64,000 nt of DNA from Xestospongia bergquistia. Taxonomy: Eukaryota; Porifera; Demospongiae; Haplosclerida; Petrosiidae. The stretch is taken from assembly GCA_963965975.1 (NCBI GenBank), contig OZ014414.1, positions 2,951,501 to 3,015,500 on the forward strand. Reading direction: 5' to 3'. Shown here piece by piece: positions 23,801 to 36,429 of the stretch (positions are counted from its first letter, which is position 1; each line of letters begins with the position of its first letter). The position numbers and the translations under genes were made by a program. Under the pieces are notes generated by a model that saw only the letters and a program-made list of their open reading frames with translations, was not told the origin of the DNA and did not search any database.

Positions 23801-26800
23801 CAGAGATTACTGGAGGAATAACTGAAGTTAATGAACGAAATGAAGCTTGAAGAAGCTGTAGATTTGTAATCTGCCTTTCCATTGGCTCACTAATTTGATT
23901 TCCTTGAACACTGAAGAAGAACGTAGCTTTATCATTAAGTCGTTCATCCAGTTTGTGTGTATAAATATTGACTGAGTTATATCGTAACAGGGCTGGAGAA
24001 ATATCTATAAAAGCAGCCTGACCTCCAGTATCAATACCATATATCCAATGAGCTTTATAAAGCTCTTTTGACTCCTGAACATGAGGTAAAAGTTTGATAA
24101 TTTGCAGAGATACATTAGACTTTGTTCTGTCTTCTAGTGTGGCTGTTGGTTTAGAGTTATTTGGGTCTATGTCTTGTAATGGCTGATGTGACTCAGTTGC
24201 TACTGGGTGTTCAATTGATTGTTGACTTTCTAACTCAGGAGATATCTCCATGTTGTTTTTAATATTTCCAGCAATTATTTCCTTTACTTTGTCAGGCTCC
24301 ACCTTCATCCATAATAAATTATTATCAACTCCTTTGATGGCTGTTGTGACATGTGCTGGACGTGGGACAACTACATTAGTACTGTTATGTACATTGTCAT
24401 TATCACTTGGTTCATCATTATAAAGTAGCTTTAGAAAAGATGATTTACCAGTTCTAGGTGCACCAGATATTGAAAACTTGGAAAATTCAGCAGTTACAAA
24501 ACCCATCTTCATAGCTTTGTCCAGTAACACATCATTGCCATCTAGCAAACAAAATTATTTTATTTCCACCATAATTTGATTTTTGGCTTAAGTGGCTTTC
24601 TTTTTATGTGTGGTTCAAAATATATTATACTACTAAACTTGACAGATTTATTTCAATAAAGTGATAACATTTAAGAAGACTACAGGACTAATTTTTTATT
24701 CATAATAAATATTAATACAATAGATTAGGTAGGATTTTTTGTCAATGACATTGTTAACAAAACCTGTTGTAAAGAGGTTCTAGGGATAAACATAATAATA
24801 TATATGGTACATGGGAACAATTAGGCTGCAATATAAACGTAATTTGTAAATCTTATAATAAACTATGCTAATAAATACATGTACCTATATATTATTGTCA
24901 ACTTTATCACAAACTAGTGCTATTGGTATCTAGGAATGTTGTAGACCAGAAATCCAACATAAGTAAAAGGTGTTTTTTTCGCATTCCACCATGACTGATG
25001 TCATACATTTTTGCATATTATTAATGAAATCTAGCACAAACATTCTCCAGCTTCAGCAGAAAAATTCAGAAACTTTCAAAAATACCTTTATTGGAAAAAG
25101 TAGGCTAGATCGAGAATAGACAGTAACAATAAATCATGAAAACTTCAGTATCACTCCAAAAAAACTTTGAACTATAACACAACACCCAAGTTTGGCTGAT
25201 GACATAGTCATTAAATGGAATTCCACTAAGTCACAGTTATTCTCAATTTGAACAGATAATATTTAGATAACTTACCTGTTTGAGACTTTCTAGGATCTTG
25301 ATCAAGCTCAGAATTAGGTAACATAACATCTAAATAACGAATTATAACAAACTATAATGATCAATATTACTTAATTTAAATATTTGGCATGTTCCTATCT
25401 AGTACTGTCACATCCATTCCTAGAATACCTCAACTAGAGGATAATTTACATGGAAATAATGGAGATGATCCTAATATCCTTAAAAGCTCTGGTATGTATA
25501 TGATGGGATAGTCCTGAAATACTCAACAAAAAGACCTAAAGATAAATCCTAAAAGGAATCCTGGTAGATCCTGTGATTGTCCAATATTATACTTGTCACT
25601 ATATATATCCTCATACCCTGCAGTTATCCTGATACTTAATATCTTTGGAATCCTTGTACATCCCAAGATTGTCCAACAAACCACTACATATGTACATTCA
25701 TAGAATTGTCCACAGTTTGTCTCATACCCTAACATTTAATATGTGGCACATCGTGAACTCATTCATTATCAATTATACTAAGATACCAAAACAATCCATC
25801 AACATTGAACCTTCTAGTATCTACCTTTATGACAAAGTCTTCAAATTAATTCTTAACAGGTGTGTGACCAAGGCGACTATATTCTATCAAATTTTGTGGT
25901 ACAATAATATTCTGACATGTTCATTATGACATCTTGTGGTTAGGCATAAACATCAAATGAAACAACTTGGAAAATGTCACATGCTACCATTGAAATGTTT
26001 ACAAGGGAGTATGAGAATAATAATAATTATTTGTTAATGATGTTATCGGTGATGGTCCTTGTAGAGTTACTCATACACTAAGCGTTTGCTCTTAGACTAG
26101 TGACAATAGTAAGAATCCTGTAAAACACATGCATTATGAGTGCTCGCTTTTTGTTAAACACACACATTATACATCTTAGCAGTTATAATGATACATAGAT
26201 ATACACACTAATTCTAAGCATATGATTATAAGAATATCTTTTAAGATTATTTTGATTGTTCTTTTACTATACAAGGGACTGACTTATAGTTAACTTTTAA
26301 CACTAGAGAATTGGCAGAGGCTATGCAATTGGTTAAAAACATTCTCAAGTAACAGAACTCAGAAGCATTATTCAGCCATACTCAATTCTAAACAATAGTG
26401 GTTGAAGTACTAATATTCAATTTTGCTATGTGCATCAGTTGTTATTGTATGATGATTAATTTTATTGGTCACTCTCCAATTTGCAAACTACAATACAATA
26501 AATTGATGTCGATAAACATACTGGAATAGTTAGCATGTGGTCCAAAACAATATTAAGACCACATGGCATGTGCAGTGTGCCATTTGGAAAACATTATGCT
26601 ACTAGTAATAACATACAGAGATACTCTTAACATTATTTCTAAACATTTTTAACTTCTCATCATGTTTGTATTATATGCAACTTTAAAATTGTATCATATA
26701 AAGTAAAACAAAAATATAAATATGAGTGAATGATTCATTTAAAATGATTCATTCATGTATTTGTATCATGAAGTCACACGTGACAGCTGCCTACCATGAT

Positions 26801-27309
26801 ATAACTACATATATCTGCACTGCAGTTAATGTGATAATGATATATTAGAGGAAGGAGACAAAATGCATAGAATGTACACAAAGTCAATACCAAACGATAT
26901 AAGAATAGACATATTATGGTGTGTCTCGTATGTTATTACTACTAACATGACTGGAAAATAATCAAAGTCAGTTCTTTACATTTGGCTGAAGGCCAGAGAG
27001 GCAAGCCCCATCGTCACAAGTAGAATCATTGTTAAATAACATTTTTTGTTCTACTATGGATACCACAGCTTAATCCATCAGCAAATATGAAAACGATGAT
27101 AAACCATGCATATTTATAGTGTAACAATAACACATATACCTTAACATTTTATAATTACCATCAAAATAGATAAATTTGATGTAAATAGCACATCTCTTTA
27201 TATAAGTTATATATCATCAATTCATATTGTGTGAATCAATTTGTTTATTACCTGTTATGTTGTGATGTAATAGACCAGAGTTGCAAGAGGCAATCAATGG
27301 ATCAGAGCA
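20815..27309 (-). CDS. Roc-COR (ROCO-type) GTPase with Ser/Asp and Lys-rich tail
   Basis: Six exons join in phase: 27252-27309, 25276-25329, 22499-24541, 22076-22120, 21110-21253 and 20815-20888 (TAA). They give about 805 residues; the N-terminus is not found. The large exon holds the Roc GTPase, with P-loop SGAPRTGKSSF (about residue 64) and switch II GIDTGGQAAF (about 205). The guanine-specificity site is degenerate (LGTYYDK rather than NKxD or HKD). A COR domain follows, with WFLFQLELDQKF and LMYYHNLTVFLYFPDILPN then VVFLHSQPLFDILSDL. A C-terminal zinc-like cluster is possible (CKRCSII, FCFSCSN). The tail carries SSDSDLESYD and QMKEMPPPKRK. ROCO proteins are signalling GTPases that dimerise through COR; membrane or death-complex roles here are inference. 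No break was seen. Confidence 0.8.
25930..27240. other. intron of the Roc-COR gene, nothing recognised
   Basis: The space between the two upstream exons. No coding block, RNA gene or repeat unit was recognised. Confidence 0.4.
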
Positions 27310-27429
27310 CTAAAGAAGTACAAACATGCATAATATAAATAAATATGCTGCATTTCAATAGCATGGACATGTACAAACTGGCAAAACTCAGTGTTTACTT
27401 AAACAACTAATAGCAATTTAAATGAAATG

Positions 27430-28155
27430 CACTAAAGTACTTAACTTCACTACGGTCTCATCCAGAGACTTTCTATATTCTTTTTAGCCTCCTCAAGTGA
27501 CCTACCATTTACCTATACCACATGCACAGAATACAGAAAAGAGATATCTCACGTGATGCACAAGATAATTATTGATGACTCAAGATTTCTTTACTTCCAA
27601 ATCTCTAACTATATTCATATTATCATCATTACTTTGTATACGTGCGTCTACTGGGTACATTGCACTCTAATTGACAAAAGGTCCAATACTTTCCAACTTC
27701 TTAATAAAAGTTAGTGATTCTTCAATGACAGCTATGGTGCTAGTATTTTTAGTTTGCGCTCAATGTATTGACAAAGATAACTGCCAAAAGTTAGTAAAAC
27801 TGTCATAACTTTCCAAAGAAATATTTTGGCCAAAAATCTCACTTTTAAAAGTTGAGAAACGTCATAAGCTGTATACAGGAGGTTTTTATTGAATTTTCGA
27901 GTTTTCACTGAAAGCTGTGCTTTTCTTCAAAGGTTTTTCAGACTTTTAAAGCTTTTTGTTCATTTCATGCTTCTTTTGGCAGTATTCTAAAGAAGTACAG
28001 AAGTTTTGCTACCATCCACTATAGCTTAGTGGCTACCAGTGCCTTGTTTGCCTAGTTAAAGTAGTTCAAAGCCATTTGCCCGGGTAACAGACACACAGAT
28101 ACACACTAACAGAACCCTCACTATATGCCCATGCACAGCGAGGTTAATAAAATGT
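27430..28155. repeat. dispersed repeat family, copy 1
   Basis: Related to 45500-46765 (which contains a nested foldback element) and, more distantly, to 51490-51790. Shared marks are GGTCCAATACTTTCCAACTT, TTCTTCAATGACAGCTATGG, a CA-rich stretch, and a terminal stem CCTCRCTATG..CACAGCGAGG. It is non-coding and could be a SINE or a DNA-transposon remnant; termini were not defined. Confidence 0.7.
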
Positions 28156-28159
28156 TATA

Positions 28160-29300
28160 AAATTAATTTTGAAGATACAATGAAATATTAACTAGAGCTA
28201 CACAGATTTGTAGTTGATGGCAAACTAGCAAATGCATTTGAGGTGACTATTAAAAGTTTAAGAAAAGGCTTAAAGGCAGACATGCAAATTAGCAAGAAGA
28301 CTTGAGTATTTCAAGGTCACATCAAGTGCTTAAAGTTGAAGCTAATGAAATCTTTTGTTGTCATATGTATTGGCAGTTGCTAAAACATATATTGTAATTT
28401 TATTTGTTATGTGATCATAAATAATTATAATAATATTTCTTTGGCTTTAGTCAGTCATACCTACTTTGATTTTCGTTTTAAGTGGTGCACACAAAAACAA
28501 CCTAGGAGTCATAGTGATGCTTAGGATCACATGTTTATATATATAAATATATTTAGATAACATGTTGTTGTTTTCAACAATTAAAAGCAACCAATGAATA
28601 AAATTAAGTCACTGCCAACAGGCTTAGTAATCAAAGAATTCAATTATCTCTTGCTATAATGGAGACATATTATAGCAGTTTGGAAGCTCTTTTAAGGACT
28701 TCTGCAGAGTCACATTCAGGCATTCTAACTTCAAATTAGCAAAGTCGTATGGTGTATAGTCACTAATTGTAGCATTTTATGAACTATATATACAGTTATT
28801 TTTATTTTTAATTTTTAAAAATTGCATTATGGCAGTAATAATCTTTAAGAAGTAAATGGTAGCTATAATTTAATTGTATTAATAACTATTTCCCAAACAT
28901 TAGTATTAAGAAAATAGCATCTATATAGAGGCTACCTAGTGAAGTGATAATCTTTGTTTATGGACAAGTTAATACTATATGCACTACCCATGTAGGGATG
29001 AAATACTATATAGTGTGTTTTATGGTCAAAATCTTAACAATATTATCAAATATGGTGAGTTACACCATCTGAAATCATAATCTGATCATAATAGCTAGGT
29101 ACAATTATTGCTGTTGGCTTTTCACAATATTTTACTTTAATGAGACTAATCTAGTGTTTTTATAAAATAAGAGTTAGGTATTAATAAATCCTATAAACTT
29201 GTCTAAAGTAAGATTTGAAGTCTGCAATGGTCATTTTCCCAAACAATACTACATGTTAAACACTACAATAATTGATTATACATGTGTTGTATGCTCACAT
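28160..29300. other. no gene seen
   Basis: A+T-rich sequence between the repeat copy and the RPA1-like exons. The remaining RPA1 domains (DBD-B and DBD-C) were looked for on the minus strand here and not found. Confidence 0.4.
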
Positions 29301-29313
29301 CAATAAAACGTAC

Positions 29314-30062
29314 CTCTCTAATCTCTGTGTAATGTTTAAATATTATTTCATAATCATTCTCGCATGTTGTAAATTTTTGATTTGCACGTTTGATCCAACC
29401 ATCAGATATAAAGTAAACCTATAATAACATATATTATAATATAAGAATTTATTTTAATAACATAAGTACCAATCCATCAATTTATTTATTTATCTTTCCA
29501 TAAATTCCTTCTAAACCTTGTTTTTTTCAAGAATAGGATCAATTCTGTCTGCATTCTCATTAAAACCAGTACCATTTATTTTACCCTATCATAAAAAATG
29601 ACTCAAAAACAATAATTTGATTATCTACTAACAGAATGGTCTTTTAATTCAACGGATATTATACGGTCTCTTCTATTACTGCAAGTTCTAAGGTTATCTT
29701 TTGATGTTACCAGAGCCCTAATTGTCCACCTATTTGGAATAAATGTTCAATAATGTATTGCTCACTATCATGACAGACCTAGGATAGCTGCTATTAGTAA
29801 GCTAATGATGATCAATTAGGCCTACTAGATATGTTAATGATTAGCTATAAGGAAAGACTATCCTAATCATTATGTAACGACAACCTTACCTTCTTTGGTT
29901 TGGCTTAAGACTAGAAATAGGAACGACTTGCTGAGACCAAGTGCCAGTAGCTGTGGGTAGAGTAGCAGGCGAAGGCCCAGGAACAGACAGTGAGGTAGGT
30001 ACAGCGTGTGATTGATCTAGCGGAGGTCTTGCAATTCTTCCATCACTTAAACTAGATTGCAT
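29314..30062 (-). pseudogene. RPA1-like: RPA1-like gene, DBD-A only (3'-truncated)
   Basis: Four exons join in phase: 29890-30062 (ATG at 30062; Ser/Pro-rich linker ending VVPISSLKPNQRR), 29633-29729 (WTIRALVTSKDNLRTCSN), 29517-29585 (GKINGTGFNENADRIDPIL; donor GTTTAG is weak) and 29314-29418 (VYFISDGWIKRANQKF then NDYEIIF). Together they give 148 codons equal to the linker and first DNA-binding OB fold of replication protein A large subunit. No N-terminal protein-interaction domain, DBD-B or zinc-containing DBD-C was found, and no stop follows the last exon. The last exon ends at a good GTACGT donor, so a continuation may have been lost. RPA1 binds single-stranded DNA in replication and repair. 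It is either a truncated duplicate or a short RPA1-like gene. Confidence 0.65.
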
Positions 30063-30189
30063 TTTAATCAATGGAACGTATTTTACACTCTACACTGAGT
30101 TACAGCCTATACAACTAGTGAGGGGGGGCAAATACTGGGATACTTCAATACCACGTTCTAGTTATTAAATTTCCACGCCCAGGAACGTG

Positions 30190-30416
30190 ACTGAACAGGA
30201 AATCCAACATGCAAGGAAATTTGAGTAACATATAACAATATCTAAAGAATATTAATACCAAAATCTTTAGGAGGAAAAGTGTTATGAGTGGAAAGTAATT
30301 TTTCAGAAGCAATGACATTTGTAAACTAAAGAAAAATTATCAAACTTTGCATAATATAATTATGTCTTCCATAGATAATTGTAAATGTGTCACTGTGAAT
30401 TTTAATTTGTGATTGA
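30190..30416. repeat. segmental duplication, paired with 41000-41222
   Basis: This segment and 41000-41222 align almost throughout (shared GTGAATTTTAATTTGTGATTG-type runs). The alignment stops at about 30416, exactly where the reverse-transcriptase element begins, and resumes near 31895 versus 41690. This dates the element insertion after the duplication. Confidence 0.7.
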
Positions 30417-31857
30417 GCTTCCCTGCTAGCATCTATCAAGAAGGATGGTGGCCTTAGACCCATCGCAGTAGGGGAGGTTCTGCTTCGTCTCACTGCTAAG
30501 TTCTTAACACGCACATTAAACGGAGAAGCTAATTGGATTTTGGCACCACTACAAGTCGGAGTGGGTGTTCCGGAGGGACAGAAGCAGCAGTTCACGCTTT
30601 AAGAAACATCCAAGAGAATGTTTCTATCCAGGATTTGGACAAATGGGTATTATTGCTTGATTTTGCTAATGCATTTAACTCTATAGATCGGGAGATAATG
30701 CTGTCTGAAGTACAGTCTCGCTTGCCTGGCCTCTCTGCCTGGTTCCAGTTCTGCTATAGTAACCCCTCTTCCCTTCTGTTTGGCACTCATACTTTTGATA
30801 GTTGCTGTGGGGTACATCAGGGAGATCCTCTCGGCCCACTTGGTTTCGCATTAACACTCCAGCCTATCTTAGATAGGATTGCTACGGAAGTCCCCCATCT
30901 CTTAGCCAATGTCTGGTATATGGATGATGGCATGGGATGACTTGTTGAAGGCCCTGGATATTGTTGAGGAGATGGGTCCTTCTAGAGGGCTCCAACTTAA
31001 TAGACACAAGTCACTGTTATACATTCCACCCACTGATAGATCCACCACCAACTCCCTTCCCTCTGACATCCCTGTTGCACATGACGGTTTTGTTCTTCTT
31101 GGCTACCCTATAGGATCACCATCTTTCTGTGACTTGCATGTCCAGAAACAAGTTGAAAAACTCAGCCACACTCTGTCATTCCTGTCAGAACTAAGAGACT
31201 CCCAGATGGAGACCACACTCCTGCGTTCTTGTCTCGGTTTCCCTAAAATATCATTTCTGATTCGCACTTGCCCCCCCCCCTTATTAAAAATGCTGTGTCA
31301 TTGTTTGACTCTCTTATCCGCCAACACTTGGATGACATTGTAGGAGGCCCCCTCAATTCTTGGTCTTACACTAAGGCTTCTCTCCTTATCTCTTTAGGTG
31401 GCTTGGGACTCCGCAGGGCATCTCTCCATGCACCAGCAGCTTACATCAGCTTGATATCTTCGACTGAATGGCTCGTTTCACATATCCTTGATGGAACCTG
31501 CTCACCTCCTCCTCTACTTTCCTCTGCTTTTTGGATTTTTCACTAGGCACAAACAACTCAGATTGGTCTTCAGCAGCTGGCATAGAGTTTCCATTATCTC
31601 AAAAGAATCTCTCTCGCGCTCTGGATGAAGCATCCTATACCTCTCTCCTTCATGAGGCTCCTAATCAACGTTTTAAAGCTCTCACTCTCTCTACTTCAAT
31701 GCCCCACGCTGGGGACTGGCTTAACGTGATACCTTCACCAGCCCTTGGCTTGTCCGTTGAGGACTTGGATTTCTGCCATTGCCTACAATATTGGCTAGGA
31801 ACCCCTATGTTTCCCTCAGAATATATTATTATTATTATTATTAATTATTATTATTAA
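30416..31857 (+). pseudogene. non-LTR-type reverse transcriptase, broken
   Basis: Blocks in order: ASIKKDGGLRPIAVGEVLLR (about 30430); GGTEAAVHALRNIQENV with LLDFANAFNSIDR (RT motif A, LLDFxNAFN); GVHQGDPLGPLGFAL (motif B); NVWYMDDG (motif C, YxDD); LGGLGLRRASLHAPAAYISL; MPHAGDWLNVIPSPALGL. Frameshifts near 30573, 30935, 31270 and 31535 split it. The homopolymer of C at 31271-31280 is one such break. The 3' end is cut by a (TTA)n microsatellite at 31823-31857. It lacks the C-terminal zinc and nuclease part of its family. Long open stretches suggest a fairly young insertion. Confidence 0.8.
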
Positions 31858-31894
31858 CTTAATAATGATTAATATTATTAATAATAATTATTCA

Positions 31895-34045
31895 TTACAT
31901 AAATACACAAAATAAACAGAACGGTTAACATACATATAACACTACATTATGTCTAATACAAAAATTATTATAGTTTCTCTAAATATTTACCTTCAAATTC
32001 AATGTTTTCATTATTCTCTATTGACAATGATTAAGTACATTGCTTTTCTATCTTAAATTTCACTTGTTAGAAATTAATAGATATCTTACTCTTTAGCTAT
32101 TACTCTAAATGAAAAGCAACAGAGTGAATGGAGATTTTTTTGATTGTCCTTTACTTATTTTTCAATAATTTCTATGCAGAATCATAGATGTAGTATAGGA
32201 CTGTAAATCTTCTGTACAGAGAGAACATGATTCACATATTCTTGCTCTTAAGAACTTCTTGTAATTTAACCAAAAATAATAAATTGTCATTTTAAATAAG
32301 CAACTTGTTTTGATGTGTCCAGTAGTCCAGTTGACCAATTATAGAAGCACAGCTCAATATAAATAGAATATATACAAGCTCACTATTAAACTGTCTTTAG
32401 AATTCAATAGACTGTAGTCGAAAACATTATTATATTTGAAGTGCTACAGTAAGTCAGTTACATTAATGAAAGAATGAACTAATTAAACATCATGTCTCTC
32501 TCACTTTCTCTCTACTCCTTCCTTCTCCCTTACACAGATGTTATATTTGATGATACTACTAGATTGTGAAAGATAAAACTATGACTACTGTAGATATGCA
32601 GTTAATTTATAAGGGTGGAATTAAAGTATAGATTTTCAAAAATCAGGTATATAAGATCTTATATTACCAATCTTTGAAAATCAATACTAAATATCTACAA
32701 GATCTTCAACACTCTATACTGTATATGTAATTGTTAAAACATAGTTATATAAATATAATTATATTGAGTTGACCAGATATTATTTAAGCCAAATTACTAA
32801 ATTTTGTGTTATGTATATTCATTACACACAAGCCTCTTCTTTAGATATTGAAATATCATGATATCAACAGTTACCAGTTATTACTGTGTCTAGGATTAAG
32901 TCATCTCATAACATATAGACTATTATGTACATACCCCACTGGTACATTCCCACAAAGTTACTTCTTGAAGTAAATAAAATCATATCTTTAACAACAAACA
33001 TAGTGAAACACAAAATAATGTTACAGAATATAAACAAGTTGTAATTTCTTGCCAGTCCTAAAAAAATTTAGCAAAGTGTCATGAAAACTGTCAGCTACAG
33101 TCATTGCCTGTTGTTTAATAAGAGGTCCTTTAATAACAGAGTTAATGGAGGCGTGAGTTTCATTTTTAGCTGTATTGCCTTTGTAATTGTGACTTAGGTC
33201 ATTCAAAATATTGTAGCAAACATTAAGAGCTCAACCAAATTTGTACCAATAGTTGCCAATATCAGTAAATAGTTGAAGTAATTTTGTTCATTGACAGACT
33301 TCTAAAATACTTGAGAACTACCTGTAAAATACAAGAGATTAAAATAACACCTGTTCAATGTAATACATATAATATACATGATAAATTTAGTAGTAACTTT
33401 CAAAGGTTTTCAATAGTTAGGCAAGAGAAATTATCCTGATTCAATTAAATAATACTGTTCACAAAAGTGCTCTTAAATTTTGTGACACTATAGCTACCCA
33501 TGTTGTCTGATGAGCTAAAGTCACCATATATAACTATGAAACAATAAACTGACAATTTATATGTCTTATGTACATGTATATATCTTAGTCAGTGACCATT
33601 TATTGTGAGGAGCTAGATTTGTTCTAGATCTCCATAGCTAAAACAGCATTAACGTAATGCTTCTAAGTAATAGTAATAAAATAGTTCATGTAAAGTTATT
33701 TATATGTCCTTGAATAAAACTAGGATAAAGCATGTAGCTTTCATAACAGAAGTTAGTCATAGTAATTAAAAGGAAACACCTGAATCTGTAATGTCAACTT
33801 TAATAGATTTATTATATATATATTATATATATATATATATAATATATATATATGACAAATTGTTACTACTTTTCCTGTGGTATGTTGTAAATAATCATTA
33901 AGACATTCAGGTTTATACCTTAGTTACCTTTCAAAGATATAAGTAGCTATGATTGATACATATGATGCATGTAATTAAATAGAAGTAAATGAGACTACAA
34001 GATATTGTGACTTATATTAAGTAAATGCCATTACACTCAGCCTAT
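31895..34045. repeat. segmental duplication, paired with 41690-43345
   Basis: Long matching runs in the same order (for example TATAGTTTCTCTAAATATTTA, and CATTAAGAGCTCAACCAAAT near 33220 versus 42585). No coding content was recognised in either copy. A TA-rich microsatellite at about 33815-33855 is shortened in the partner copy. Confidence 0.75.
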
Positions 34046-34054
34046 CCTATTGTG

Positions 34055-35890
34055 TTGTAAATACTTGTCATCTAAATGTGTCCTTTTACAATATAGTAGG
34101 AGTAAGTGAGATATAATGTAGTATAAATCAAAAGAGTATTGAATATGATGTTGACATTTCTTTACCTCATTGTTTTCTTTTTCTATATCTACTATGCTAT
34201 AACTACTTGCAATCTAAATTTGTCCTTACAATATAATAGCTTATAACAGTGATGTAATATACTAAATCTATTGAATGTGTCATCGACACTTTTACCCTAT
34301 TGTTTAGTGTTTTCACGTGTATTGTGTTATGATAACTTGTCTTCTGAATGTGTCCTTTACAATATAATAGAAGGTAAATATGGTATAATAAAATATAAAT
34401 CCTAAGTATATTGAATGTGACCTCAGCACTTTTTTACACTATTAATTTGTCTTTTTTCACATCTATTGTGCTGTAATTATTTGTCATCTAAATGTGTCTT
34501 TTTAGTAGGAGTAAGTAAGATATAATGTAGTATAAATCCAAAGAGTATTGAATATGATGTTGACATTCCACTGTTTTCTTTTTCTATATCAATTGTGCTA
34601 TAATTACTTGTAATTTAAATTTATCCTTACAATATAATAGTTTTTAAGTGTGATATAATGTAGTATAAATCCTAAATGTATTGAATGTGCCATTGAAACA
34701 TTTACTATATTGTTTTTTTGTTTTCACATCTATTGTGCTGTAATTACTTGTCCTCTGAATGTGTCCTTTACAATATAATAGAAGGTAAGTGTAATATAAT
34801 GAAGTATAAATCCTAAGTGTATCAAGTTTGACCTTAGTACTTTTTTACTTTATTATTTGTCTTTTTTCACATTTATTGTGCTGTAATTACTTGTCATCTA
34901 AATGTCTCCATTTACAATATAATTGGAGTAAGTGAGATATAATGTAGTATAAATTTAAAGATTATTGAATATGATGTTGACATTTCTTTTACTCCACTGT
35001 TTTCTTTTTCTGCATCCATTGTGCTGTAATTACTTCCAATCTAAATTTATCCTTACAATATAATAGTTCAAAAGTGTGATATAATGTAGTATAAATTTCA
35101 AGTAGATTGAATGTGACATTGCAATTTTTTACTCGGTACTTTTCTTTTTTCACATCTATTGTGTTATAATTATTTGTCATCTGAATGTGTCCTGTACAAT
35201 ATAAAGGTTGGTAGGTATGATATAATGTAGTAGAAATCCTAAGTATATAGAATGTGACGTTTACATTTTAATACTCTATTTCTTCTATTTCCATTTCTAT
35301 TGTGCTGTAATTACTTGTCAGAAGTGTGATATAATATAGTATAAATCCTAAGTGTAATGAATGTGATGTTGACATTTTTTTACTCCATTGTTTTCTTTTT
35401 CTACATCTATTGTACTGTAATTACTTGTGATCTAAATTTATCCTTACAATATAATAGTTTATAAGTGTGATATGTTGTAATGTAAATCCTAAAAGTATTA
35501 AATATGATGGTGACATTTTTAACTCTGTAGTTTTCTTTTTTCACATGTATTGTGTTATGATTACTTGTCATCTGAATGTGTCCTTTACAATATAATATTT
35601 TGTAACTTTGCTATAATTTAATATAAATCCTAAGTGTATTGAATATGACCTTAACAATTTTTTACCCCATTTTTTTCTTTTTCAACATCTATTATGTTGT
35701 AAATACTTGTCATCTAAATGTGTCTTTTACAGTATAATAGTTGGTAAGTGTGATATAATGCCTTAGAAATCCTAATTATATAGAATGTGACCTTAACATT
35801 TTTTTACTCAATTGTTTTCTTTTTTCACATCTATTAGGCTGTAATTACTTGTCATTTAAATGTGTCCCTTACAATATAATAGTGGGTAAT
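34055..35890. repeat. higher-order tandem repeat, three-unit period about 410 bp
   Basis: About 14 monomers of roughly 138 bp, each with TACTTGTCATCTAAATGTGT-like and ATAATGTAGTATAAATCCTA-like blocks. Monomers fall into three types in a fixed order: GTCATCTAAATGTGTCC (34066, 34475, 34885), AATCTAAATTTRTCC (34203, 34604, 35029) and TCTGAATGTGTCC (34330, 34743, 35168). Like monomers are about 410 bp apart and resemble each other more than their neighbours. The order is disturbed after about 35300 by a short monomer. It is non-coding. Confidence 0.8.
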
Positions 35891-36328
35891 TGGACTAAAG
35901 TGAAGGATGATGCATGATTATTGAATCTTATGCAAATAATTTTTTATTATCAATACATTATTGGCCGATAGGCTGTGGATGATGAATGATTATTTACACT
36001 TGTGCAAGTCATTTAACCTAAAGGTGTGTACAGTGAATATCTTTTCTTATTTGTTTTACTGCAAGAACATGTATCATTGACAAATGTAGTACATATATTA
36101 TGCCCTAATTTTGAAGTTTGTCCTCTTGCTATAAAATTATTTATTAATGTCACAGTATCAAATTTATATTTATAATATTTTGTCAATTCTTGAGAGTGAT
36201 TTGAGTTATTTTGTTCAACCATATGAAGTATTGGCTATGTTTGTATAGCAGTGATAGTATAGGTAATGTACACATGTTATGATATCCTCTCTTGATTCAT
36301 GTTAATATAGTTAATATAATATATTTAG

Positions 36329-36418
36329 GTTGGATCTACTCCTGTCATGTCAGCAGCACACAAAGATGTTGTTTTGATTTTAACATAGAAAGGAGCCAAT
36401 CTGTATGTTGTCAATGAA
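36329..36418 (+). pseudogene. single ankyrin-repeat exon relic
   Basis: Acceptor ATATTTAG and donor GAA|GTAAGT bound 90 bp reading GSTPVMSAAHKDVVLILT, stop, KGANLYVVNE. This follows the ankyrin consensus (GxTPLMxAA..GH..IV..LL..GANLxxVN). TAG replaces a residue of the second helix, and no other ankyrin exon is close. It is a dead exon. Confidence 0.6.
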
Positions 36419-36429
36419 GTAAGTGTTCA

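Noticed and set aside
28010-28150. Possible tRNA-derived head in the dispersed repeat
   Set aside because: A stem and GTTCAAAGCC-like B-box resemblance are visible, but no convincing cloverleaf could be drawn. No tRNA or rRNA gene was found in the window.
30326-30595. Minus-strand open frame of 89 codons
   Set aside because: Antisense shadow of the reverse-transcriptase block and the duplicated flank; no motif of its own.
34055-35890. Regular repeats considered as a CRISPR array
   Set aside because: Units are about 138 bp, diverged throughout and without unique spacers, in a eukaryotic context. It is a satellite-like tandem array.
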